This document shows, in pieces, positions 17,086 to 28,114 of a stretch of DNA of 64,000 nt; position 1 is the first letter of the stretch; every line of letters starts with the position of its first letter. The position numbers and the translations under genes were made by a program. The stretch covers positions 434,001-498,000 of the forward strand of contig NZ_CP072983.1 in the NCBI RefSeq assembly GCF_024397795.1, written 5' to 3'. The notes under the pieces were generated by a model. It was not told the origin of the DNA, ran no database searches, and worked only from the letters and a program-made list of their open reading frames with translations. Source of the stretch: Lactobacillus intestinalis (GTDB taxonomy: Bacteria > Bacillota > Bacilli > Lactobacillales > Lactobacillaceae).

Positions 17086-18039
17086 CTAAATACTTGTTGA
17101 ATGAATGGTGAGGGTTTTTTCCGGAAAAAGCTTGCGCATAATCGCAGTAATTGCAATCTGAGCTTCTCCAAATCCAACACCAATTAAAGGAACTCTTCCA
17201 GGATAATTGATTGCATCGCCAATTGCAAAAATACCATCAAGATTGGTTTCCATCTCAGAATTTACTTTAATATGAGGTCCTTCTAACTCTACACCCCAAT
17301 TTCTAACGAAGCGATTATTTGCCCTGAAACCATAAGCAACAATAATTTGATCAAAAAGCTGATAATTTAATTGATCTTCGCCCATTTTTTTCAAGCCGAT
17401 TGAAAGCTGGTCATTCTTAATAGAAATTTCTTTAGGTAAGTAAGGAGTGAGAAGCTCTACATTGGGAGCTTTTTTGAGCTTTTCAACGCTGCTTTCTAGC
17501 CCTCGGAACTGATCACGACGGTGAATTAGCTTAACATTGGCATAACTAGCTAATTCGTTAGCCCAATCTAAGGCTGAATCGCCACCACCAAAAACGCCGA
17601 CAGTTTGATTTTTAAAGTCAGCAGGATCTTTAATGAAGTAATGAATCTTTTTTTCCATTTCTTCATTAGTTTTGAGCGGAAACTTTTTTGGCTTAAACGA
17701 TCCGGTTCCTGTAGCAATGATAAGTGTTTTTACTTCATATTCTTCATCAATAATGAAAGAATCATTTTCTTTTTTGACATTATCAACACGATGAGCAGTT
17801 TGAATAGTCACTTTGTTAAGAATATTATCTTTTAAATTTTTCACCAAATCTAAACCGCTGATAGTATTAAAAACAGGGATATCTGCAATTTGTTTGAAAG
17901 GATAGAGTAGATTTGGTTGCCCACCAACTTCATTTAAAGAATCAAAAATAATAGTATTCAAACCATGTAAATGAGCAAAGTCGGCTGCAAATAGTCCAAT
18001 TGGACCAGCACCGATAATTGCTAAATCAAATTTTTTAAT
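17086..18039 (-). CDS. NAD(P)/FAD-dependent oxidoreductase, TrxB-like ferredoxin/flavodoxin-NADP reductase, ATT start
   Basis: A 317-residue flavoprotein. The FAD-binding motif is FDLAIIGAGPIGLFAADFA. The NADPH-binding motif is VGVFGGGDSALDWA, and the late FAD motif is GIFAIGDAINYPG. There is no CxxC disulfide, so it fits the YumC-like ferredoxin-NADP+ reductase 2 group rather than thioredoxin reductase. The first ATG (17961) would delete the FAD motif. GGGAGG lies eight bases upstream of an ATT at 18039 that begins IKKFDLAIIGAG, so ATT is the likely start codon. No ATG, GTG or TTG fits. Confidence 0.85.
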   Translation of the reverse strand: MKKFDLAIIGAGPIGLFAADFAHLHGLNTIIFDSLNEVGGQPNLLYPFKQIADIPVFNTISGLDLVKNLKDNILNKVTIQTAHRVDNVKKENDSFIIDEEYEVKTLIIATGTGSFKPKKFPLKTNEEMEKKIHYFIKDPADFKNQTVGVFGGGDSALDWANELASYANVKLIHRRDQFRGLESSVEKLKKAPNVELLTPYLPKEISIKNDQLSIGLKKMGEDQLNYQLFDQIIVAYGFRANNRFVRNWGVELEGPHIKVNSEMETNLDGIFAIGDAINYPGRVPLIGVGFGEAQIAITAIMRKLFPEKTLTIHSTSI

Positions 18040-18123
18040 AAATAAAACCTCCCTTAAAATATTGCTGTATAAACTTTACCATGAATTATAGTAACAAGCA
18101 TTTAATTTTTTGCAAAAAAAGAC

Positions 18124-18152
18124 TTGCCAAAAAAGAATAAATCAGGTATATT
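18124..18152 (+). promoter_or_regulatory. rRNA operon promoter P1
   Basis: TTGCCA at 18124-18129 and TATATT at 18147-18152, spaced 17 bases, about 365 bases upstream of the 16S gene. It is the first of three tandem promoters. Confidence 0.6.
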
Positions 18153-18227
18153 AATAAAGTCGCTTTTGAGAGAAAGCGAAACAGAAGTAAGCAAGCAAAA
18201 AGAAATAAAAAATATTTCAAAAAAAGC

Positions 18228-18256
18228 TTGCAAGAGAGAAAAACTTCTGGTAATAT
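18228..18256 (+). promoter_or_regulatory. rRNA operon promoter P2
   Basis: TTGCAA at 18228-18233 and TAATAT at 18251-18256 with a 17-base spacer, second of the tandem set. Confidence 0.6.
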
Positions 18257-18313
18257 ATTTAACTGTTGTCAAGTTAAGAACTTGAAGGCAAAAAAATAAA
18301 TTCAAAAAAGTTC

Positions 18314-18343
18314 TTGACAAAGGACAAACGAATTTGATATAAT
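18314..18343 (+). promoter_or_regulatory. rRNA operon promoter P3, consensus
   Basis: Perfect TTGACA at 18314-18319 and perfect TATAAT at 18338-18343, with an 18-base spacer. It is the strongest of the three. Confidence 0.8.
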
Positions 18344-18379
18344 ATAAAAGCTGTCTGATGTAAAAGATCGGACAGAGGC

Positions 18380-18398
18380 AGTACCTTGAAAACTGAAC
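18380..18398 (+). repeat. rRNA leader box, copy 1
   Basis: AGTACCTTGAAAACTGAAC; the same box (AGTACGTTGAAAACTGAAT) recurs at 20198-20216 before the 23S gene. Conserved boxes of this kind before 16S and 23S serve antitermination (boxA-like) or RNase III processing. The role is inferred. Confidence 0.55.
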
Positions 18399-18516
18399 AA
18401 AGTTTCGCTAAAATGTGCGGGTGTAAAAACCCAAACAAAGAGCGAAGTCAATTCGCAAGCAATAAATTTTGAGACAAAGATCTTAAAAAAAGGAATGAGC
18501 AATCATTCAAACTTTT

Positions 18517-23194
<4,678 letters not shown>

Positions 23195-23261
23195 AGCGAA
23201 GCAATCGAAACGGTTTTTGCGAGGAATGTATTTAGTTTTGAGCGTAGTAGCTCAAAAAAGA

Positions 23262-23379
23262 GTGCGGTGGCGATAGCAAGAAGGATACACCTGTTCCCAT
23301 GCCGAACACAGAAGTTAAGCTTCTTAACGCCGAGAGTAGTTGGTGGGCAACTGCCTGCGAGGGTAGGCAACTGCCGTGC
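23262..23379 (+). rRNA. 5S ribosomal RNA
   Basis: About 118 bases. The outer helix pairs GTGCGGTGGC with GCCGTGC. Conserved CACCTGTTCCCATGCCGAAC and AGAAGTTAAG are present. A T-run follows, but tRNA genes start only 14 bases later, so the transcript probably continues. Confidence 0.96.
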
Positions 23380-23393
23380 TCTTTTTTTAATAT

Positions 23394-23466
23394 TCCGGCT
23401 TAGCTCAGTTGGTAGAGCGCTTGACTGTTAATCAAGATGTCGTCAGTTCGAGTCTGACAGCCGGAG
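23394..23466 (+). tRNA. tRNA-Asn (GTT)
   Basis: A 73-base cloverleaf: acceptor TCCGGCT/AGCCGGA with discriminator G, and anticodon loop CTGTTAA between TTGA and TCAA, giving anticodon GTT. It is the first tRNA of the rRNA operon tail. CCA is not encoded. Confidence 0.97.
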
Positions 23467-23471
23467 CTAAT

Positions 23472-23562
23472 GGAGTCTTGTCCGAGTGGCTTAAGGAGCA
23501 TGATTGGAAATCATGTATACGGGCTTATACCTGTATCGAGGGTTCAAATCCCTCAGACTCCG
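23472..23562 (+). tRNA. tRNA-Ser (GGA)
   Basis: A 91-base tRNA with the long variable arm typical of serine. Acceptor GGAGTCT/AGACTCC with discriminator G; anticodon loop TTGGAAA between CATGA and TCATG gives anticodon GGA. Confidence 0.96.
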
Positions 23563-23593
23563 TTGGATTGGTTAAAAGTCAGTTCAATGAATT

Positions 23594-23666
23594 GGAGGAT
23601 TAGCTCAGCTGGGAGAGCATCTGCCTTACAAGCAGGAGGTCACAGGTTCGAGCCCTGTATCCTCCA
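23594..23666 (+). tRNA. tRNA-Val (TAC), copy 1
   Basis: A 73-base tRNA. Acceptor GGAGGAT/ATCCTCC with discriminator A; anticodon loop CTTACAA between CTGC and GCAG gives anticodon TAC. An identical gene lies at 24205-24277. Confidence 0.97.
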
Positions 23667-23686
23667 TTTTTTAATATTTCGATTCT

Positions 23687-23728
23687 AAAATATCTGAAGT
23701 GAAATTAATTCGTTTCAGATATTTTTTA
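23687..23728 (+). terminator. Terminator of the rRNA-tRNA operon
   Basis: AAAATATCTGAA and TTTCAGATATTTT form a long stem with a T-rich tail, 21 bases after tRNA-Val. Confidence 0.75.
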
Positions 23729-23762
23729 TTGTAAGCTTGAAATTTTCTATATTTTTTGAGAT

Positions 23763-23898
23763 TATAATATTGTAGAGAAGCAAAATAGACAGAGTTAAAA
23801 CACAGCAGAGGTTGCGGAAGAGAATTTCTGCTAAGAAAGATATAGATTTTAGATTAAGATGCAAGACCATTGTCAATAAACGACTATGGTCTTTTTTC
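23763..23898 (+). ncRNA. Candidate orphan small RNA or decayed riboswitch
   Basis: A TATAAT box (23763-23768) precedes a stretch with no reading frame that ends in a strong terminator at 23869-23897 (AAGACCAT, 12-15 base loop, ATGGTCTTTTTT). Inside is a hairpin closed by AGCAGA/TCTGCT (about 23813-23832), whose loop side reads AGAGGTTGCGGAAGAG. That resembles the conserved start of lysine riboswitches (AGAGGTGCG), but the rest of that fold is missing. No gene follows for 230 bases, so it would be a free RNA about 120 bases long. The -35 box is poor. Transcription is inferred, not shown. Confidence 0.35.
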
Positions 23899-24078
23899 AT
23901 GGGAAAATTAGATAGTCTGCAACAATAATAAATATTTTTACTATTATTTTTATAATTTGAAGACTAATTAGTTGTCTCTTAAGTAAAAAAATGTTTATTT
24001 TTTTGGAATTTTAATTGTTGATACATCAGTAATGAAAGCGCATAATAAAAAATAATTAAAATTTTTTCGAAAAAATGC

Positions 24079-24106
24079 TTGCATTTTATAGATTATCCAG
24101 TATACT
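24079..24106 (+). promoter_or_regulatory. Promoter of the tRNA-Glu/tRNA-Val unit
   Basis: TTGCAT at 24079-24084 and TATACT at 24101-24106 with a 16-base spacer, 21 bases upstream of tRNA-Glu. Confidence 0.65.
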
Positions 24107-24127
24107 AATAAATGTGCTTGAGATAAC

Positions 24128-24199
24128 GACCCGTTGGTCAAGTGGTTAAGACACGGCCCTTTCACGGCCGTAACATGGGTTCAAATCCCGTACGGGTCA
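24128..24199 (+). tRNA. tRNA-Glu (TTC)
   Basis: A 72-base tRNA. Acceptor GACCCGT/ACGGGTC with discriminator A; anticodon loop CTTTCAC between CGGCC and GGCCG gives anticodon TTC. Confidence 0.97.
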
Positions 24200-24204
24200 C
24201 TCAT

Positions 24205-24277
24205 GGAGGATTAGCTCAGCTGGGAGAGCATCTGCCTTACAAGCAGGAGGTCACAGGTTCGAGCCCTGTATCCTCCA
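24205..24277 (+). tRNA. tRNA-Val (TAC), copy 2
   Basis: Identical over all 73 bases to the copy at 23594-23666. It lies five bases after tRNA-Glu and shares its promoter and terminator. Confidence 0.97.
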
Positions 24278-24283
24278 TCGTTC

Positions 24284-24316
24284 AAAAGACTACCAGAGTT
24301 GGTAGTCTTTTTTTAT
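24284..24316 (+). terminator. Terminator of the tRNA-Glu/tRNA-Val unit
   Basis: AAAGACTACCA and TGGTAGTCTTT stem over a GAGT loop followed by a run of T. Confidence 0.88.
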
Positions 24317-24348
24317 GCTTAATTGCAGGACGAGGGAAATTATTATAT

Positions 24349-24427
24349 CGGTTCAAGTCCTGAGAGGATTCGTAGAATTTACGAAGATGCCTTGTAACCG
24401 AATAGCAAGTGTCTATATAGGGGGACT
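24349..24427 (+). promoter_or_regulatory. SAM-III (SMK box) riboswitch controlling metK
   Basis: CGGTTCAAG (24349-24357) pairs with CTTGTAACCG (24391-24400), leaving one bulged U. The conserved GATGCCTTGTAACCGAA block of SMK boxes is present. The anti-Shine-Dalgarno AGTCCT (24356-24361) can pair with GGGACT (24422-24427), which overlaps the GGGGG ribosome site of metK. SAM binding would stabilise that pairing and block translation of SAM synthetase, a direct feedback. The family is known from metK leaders of Lactobacillales. Confidence 0.92.
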
Positions 24428-24430
24428 ATT

Positions 24431-25630
24431 ATGGAAAAGCGTTTATTTACCTCAGAATCTGTTTCTGAAGGTCATCCAGATAAAGTTGCGGATCAAATTT
24501 CAGATGCAATTTTAGATGCTCTTTTGGAAAAGGATCCAAATGCTCACGTTGCCTGTGAAACTATTGTGACGACAGGGATGGTTTATGTATTTGGTGAAAT
24601 TTCTACTAATGCATATGTTGATATTCAAAAAGTAGTTAGAAAAACTGTCCTTAAGATTGGTTATGATCGTCCCGAATTAGGTTTTGATGGTAATAACTGT
24701 GCAGTTTTAGTTGATATTGATGAACAATCTCCAGATATTGCAGGTGGGGTTGATCACTCACTTGAAACTCGAGAAAACAAGTCAGATGATGATAAATTAG
24801 ATAAAATTGGGGCTGGAGACCAGGGATTAATGTTTGGTTTTGCCATCAAGGAAACTCCTGAACTTATGCCTCTTCCAATTTCATTAGCTCATCGTTTAAT
24901 GAGACGTGTTGCTGCGCTTAGAAAAGACAAGACTTTAGAATGGCTTCGTCCTGATGCAAAAGCTCAAGTTACCGTCGAATATGATGCAGACAATAAGCCT
25001 AAGCGTGTTGATACAGTAGTTATTTCTACTCAAACTGATGCCGAAGTTTCAAATGAAGAAATTCGTAAAGCAATGATTGATTTGGTGATTCGTGAAGTTA
25101 TTCCTGAAAAATACTTAGATGATGAAACTAAGTTTTTGATCAATCCATCAGGTCGCTTTGTTATTGGGGGACCTAAGGGAGATTCCGGCTTAACTGGACG
25201 TAAAATTATCGTCGATACTTATGGTGGTTATGCACGTCATGGTGGTGGTGCCTTTTCTGGAAAAGATGCGACTAAGGTTGACCGTAGTGCCTCTTATGCA
25301 GCTCGTTATGTTGCTAAAAATATTGTAGCTGCTGGACTTGCTTATCGCTTTGAAGTGCAATTGGCCTATGCAATTGGAGTAGCTCACCCAGTTTCTGTAA
25401 TGATTGATACTGCTGGTACTGGTAAGGTCAGCGACGAATTATTAACTGCAGCAGTTCGCAATGTATTTGACCTTCGTCCGGCTGGAATTATTGAAATGCT
25501 TGACTTGCGTCGTCCTATTTATGAACAAACAGCTGCTTACGGTCATTTTGGTAGAACTGATGTAGAGTTACCTTGGGAAAAGACTGATAAGGTTCAAGCT
25601 TTGCTTGATTATATTAAAGAGAATAAATAA
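24431..25630 (+). CDS. metK: S-adenosylmethionine synthetase
   Basis: The 399-residue length fits MetK. It makes S-adenosylmethionine from methionine and ATP. Motifs are [20 protein letters not shown] at the N-terminus, the ATP-binding hexapeptide GAGDQG (in [13 protein letters not shown]), the P-loop-like [16 protein letters not shown] and [15 protein letters not shown]. The ATG lies seven bases after the GGGGG site that the upstream SMK riboswitch masks. It is followed after 12 bases by an MFS exporter on the same strand, so the exporter is probably under the same control at transcript level. Confidence 0.98.
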   Translation: MEKRLFTSESVSEGHPDKVADQISDAILDALLEKDPNAHVACETIVTTGMVYVFGEISTNAYVDIQKVVRKTVLKIGYDRPELGFDGNNCAVLVDIDEQSPDIAGGVDHSLETRENKSDDDKLDKIGAGDQGLMFGFAIKETPELMPLPISLAHRLMRRVAALRKDKTLEWLRPDAKAQVTVEYDADNKPKRVDTVVISTQTDAEVSNEEIRKAMIDLVIREVIPEKYLDDETKFLINPSGRFVIGGPKGDSGLTGRKIIVDTYGGYARHGGGAFSGKDATKVDRSASYAARYVAKNIVAAGLAYRFEVQLAYAIGVAHPVSVMIDTAGTGKVSDELLTAAVRNVFDLRPAGIIEMLDLRRPIYEQTAAYGHFGRTDVELPWEKTDKVQALLDYIKENK

Positions 25631-25642
25631 GGAGAAGTAAGA

Positions 25643-27112
25643 ATGAAAAAAACAAACGTGCCGTTAATCACGCTTGCGATTTTTATGACAACTTTTATGA
25701 CTGCGATTGAAGGGACAATTGTTTCTACAGCTATGCCCACCATTGTTTCAGACTTAGATGGACTTGAAATTATGAACTGGGTAGTGTCAATCTTCCTTTT
25801 GATGACGGCAGTTTCAACTCCTTTATACGGAAAACTGGCAGACAGCATTGGGCGGAAGCCAGTTTTTTTGTTTGGGATAGGCTTATTTGTCATTGGATCA
25901 TCACTTTGCGGACTATCACAAAATATGATTGAGTTAATATTTTTCCGCGTAATTCAGGGGCTCGGTTCTGGTGCGGTTCAGCCAGTGGCAGTAACCATCA
26001 TTGCGGATTTATATAAACTTGAAAAACGGGCTAAGATGTTAGGCTTAAACTCTAGCTTTTGGGGAGTAGCTTCAGTTATTGCACCGCTACTTGGTGGATT
26101 TATTGTTCAACATCTATCTTGGCATTGGGTATTCTATATTAATGTGCCAATTGGGATTATTGCCTTTTTGCTCGTGGTCTTTTATTTAAAAGAGCCAAAG
26201 TATAGCGAAAAATCAAAGTTAGATTTAAAAGGCACAATCTGGTTAATAATTTTGTTATTATCATTGATGTTTTTCTTGCAAGAATTAGATGCAAACGTGG
26301 GATTAGCAATAATGGCTGTTTTAGGGCTTTTAATTGTGATTAGTATCATTGCTTTCTTTAAAGCTGAAAAACAAGCAGAAGATCCAATTATGCCGCTCTC
26401 GATGCTAAAAGATAAAGAGTTCTTAGCAATTAACCTAATTACGCTTCTTATTTCTGGAGTAGTAATCGGCTTTGAATTTTATATTCCGACTTGGATGCAA
26501 GGAATTAATGCGACCAGTGCTTCTCTTGCGGGTTTTGCGGTAACGCCAAGTTCATTGATGTGGATTGTTGGTTCCTTTATCATTGGAGGAATGCTAGGAA
26601 AGTTTGGGATTAAAAGAACTTATGACTATATGTTATTAGTTCTGTTGATAGCTGATATTGCTTTAATTTTGGTCCCAATTTATACTCCGTTTTGGGTATT
26701 TTGCGTGATTGCGGCCTTTAATGGAACTGCCTTTGGAACAATTATGACTGCGTCGCAGCTTCGCTCTCAAACTATTGTAAATAAAGAAGATATTGGAGTA
26801 GCCACATCTTTTAACACTTTAATGAAGTATTTGGGTCAAACAATGATGGTATCATTTTACGGAATTACTTTTAACACTTTAATAGCGCAAGGGCTCGTTC
26901 ACTATCCTCATTTAACTCAAGAGATGATGAATAAAATAGTCTCTGCACAAAAAGCAAAAGAATTGAGTTCTAGTGTGATTCCGCAACTTCGACAAGTTTT
27001 ATTTAACGGATTAAAGGGAGTCTATGTGGTTTCTTTGATCGTGATTGGCTTATCGATTTTACTAAATCGGATTTATCAAGATCGAGAGTTTTTAAAAAAT
27101 AAAAAAGTATAA
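25643..27112 (+). CDS. MFS transporter, DHA2 (EmrB/QacA) type
   Basis: A 489-residue membrane protein with about 14 predicted helices, the DHA2 layout. Visible marks are TMFMTAIEGTIVSTAMPTIV in helix 1, motif A GKLADSIGRKPVFLFG between helices 2 and 3, RVIQGLGSGAVQPV (motif B arginine) and the antiporter motif C-like GVASVIAPLLGGFI. It would export drugs or other amphipathic compounds in exchange for protons; the substrate is unknown. AAGGAG lies nine bases upstream. It ends in a bidirectional terminator. Confidence 0.92.
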   Translation: MKKTNVPLITLAIFMTTFMTAIEGTIVSTAMPTIVSDLDGLEIMNWVVSIFLLMTAVSTPLYGKLADSIGRKPVFLFGIGLFVIGSSLCGLSQNMIELIFFRVIQGLGSGAVQPVAVTIIADLYKLEKRAKMLGLNSSFWGVASVIAPLLGGFIVQHLSWHWVFYINVPIGIIAFLLVVFYLKEPKYSEKSKLDLKGTIWLIILLLSLMFFLQELDANVGLAIMAVLGLLIVISIIAFFKAEKQAEDPIMPLSMLKDKEFLAINLITLLISGVVIGFEFYIPTWMQGINATSASLAGFAVTPSSLMWIVGSFIIGGMLGKFGIKRTYDYMLLVLLIADIALILVPIYTPFWVFCVIAAFNGTAFGTIMTASQLRSQTIVNKEDIGVATSFNTLMKYLGQTMMVSFYGITFNTLIAQGLVHYPHLTQEMMNKIVSAQKAKELSSSVIPQLRQVLFNGLKGVYVVSLIVIGLSILLNRIYQDREFLKNKKV

Positions 27113-27159
27113 AAATAAGCGTCTTTGAAAAGTAATGCTCTTCAAAGGCGCTTATTTTT
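27113..27159. terminator. Bidirectional terminator between the MFS and PAP2 genes
   Basis: AAAATAAGCGTCTTTGAA and TTCAAAGGCGCTTATTTT form a long stem with one mismatch over an 11-base loop. A and T runs flank it on both strands. Confidence 0.85.
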
Positions 27160-27817
27160 ATTGTTGCCGCTCTTCCATTTTCGGTTCAACATAAAAGTGG
27201 TAGAGGAAGGAATAGCCGATTAAAACAAAGGTAATTCCTTCCAGCCACCCACCAAATACATCGGAAGGATAATGAACATGAACAAAAATTCTGGTGTATC
27301 CAATTACTAGTGGGAAAAGTGTCCAGAGAATAATTAAAACTGTTTTCCAAAATTTACTTTTGACAAGTAATAAAGTTAAAATTATTAAAACTCCAAACAA
27401 CGCTGCGCTTCCAACTGAGTGACCCGAAGGAAAGCTGTACCCGTCCGCATAAACTAAATGGTGGACATATGGACGATGTCGTTGAACGGCATGTTTGATA
27501 ATCCAATTGTAACCATTAGCGGCAATCATGACCCCTGCTGTAAAAAATGCATATGCAAATTGCTTAAATGCTAAGAGTAGGATGAAAACAATAATTGTTT
27601 CAATTGTAATTGTGCTCGTATTGCCTAGATTAGTAAAAGTCGTCGCAAAGGCCACATTGGCGGGGTTGTTATTGCAAACAACGCTGATGACGGCTTGGTC
27701 AAAGTGATGAATGAATGCGGCATTAGACGATACTAAAAATGCCCAAACTGCATAAATCACCAGAAAAATAGCCCCAGGGATTAAAGTATCCTTTGGGGGA
27801 TGATTTGTATTTATCAA
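27158..27817 (-). CDS. PAP2 family membrane phosphatase
   Basis: A 219-residue protein with about six helices. All three phosphatase motifs are visible: KHAVQRHRPY (motif 1), YSFPSGHS (motif 2) and GYTRIFVHVHYPSD (motif 3, with Thr in place of the usual Ser before Arg). Such enzymes dephosphorylate phosphatidate, phosphatidylglycerophosphate or undecaprenyl pyrophosphate. The TTG at 27817 is chosen because AGGGAG lies nine bases upstream. An ATG at 27874 would add 19 residues but has no ribosome site and overlaps the leuS leader promoter. Confidence 0.88.
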   Translation of the reverse strand: MINTNHPPKDTLIPGAIFLVIYAVWAFLVSSNAAFIHHFDQAVISVVCNNNPANVAFATTFTNLGNTSTITIETIIVFILLLAFKQFAYAFFTAGVMIAANGYNWIIKHAVQRHRPYVHHLVYADGYSFPSGHSVGSAALFGVLIILTLLLVKSKFWKTVLIILWTLFPLVIGYTRIFVHVHYPSDVFGGWLEGITFVLIGYSFLYHFYVEPKMEERQQ

Positions 27818-27858
27818 AAATAAAGTCTCCCTTGTAATTTTTAGTATTTGTGGTAAAT

Positions 27859-27864
27859 TATAAT
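27859..27864 (+). promoter_or_regulatory. -10 box of the leuS T-box transcript
   Basis: TATAAT about 20-25 bases before the T-box stem I. A TTGTAA at 27832-27837 is too far upstream to be a normal -35 box. Confidence 0.45.
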
Positions 27865-27884
27865 CATTATCCATAAGAAAATAA

Positions 27885-28095
27885 AGGCTAGGAAGTAGTA
27901 ACGAGGCGCTTTTTTTAGAGAGAGATTGGTTGCTGAGAAATCTTAAAAGTAAATCGTGAACTTGTCCTATTTTAAAAGGCTGTCGTGTTGCTATCCGCGT
28001 TAAGGGGCAATAAGTGTTACATTAAGCAATGTAGAACTTAGGTGGTACCGCGATAATTCGTCCTATGATTTTTTGGAAATCATAGGACTTTTTTA
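27885..28095 (+). promoter_or_regulatory. T-box leader of leuS, leucine specifier CUU
   Basis: The T-box sequence AGGTGGTACCGCG starts at 28040, followed by the terminator stem GTCCTATGATT/AATCATAGGAC (28060-28089) and a T-run. In stem I the AGTA bulge near 27895 and the GAA-CTT-G arrangement at 27958-27964 give CTT (27961-27963) as the specifier codon, fitting uncharged tRNA-Leu(GAG). Binding of uncharged tRNA switches the leader to the antiterminator and allows leuS to be read. Confidence 0.93.
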
Positions 28096-28114
28096 TTTTA
28101 GGGGGAATTAATTA

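Larger units (their letters stand above)
23729..24127. other. 400-bp AT-rich stretch without protein genes
   Basis: Between the rRNA operon terminator and tRNA-Glu. Apart from the candidate small RNA and the tRNA-Glu promoter it shows only AT-rich sequence with no convincing coding frame on either strand. Confidence 0.7.

Noticed and set aside
23380..23393. Terminator directly after 5S rRNA
   Set aside because: The T-run follows the closing 5S helix, but three tRNA genes start 14 bases later with no promoter, so the unit most likely continues.
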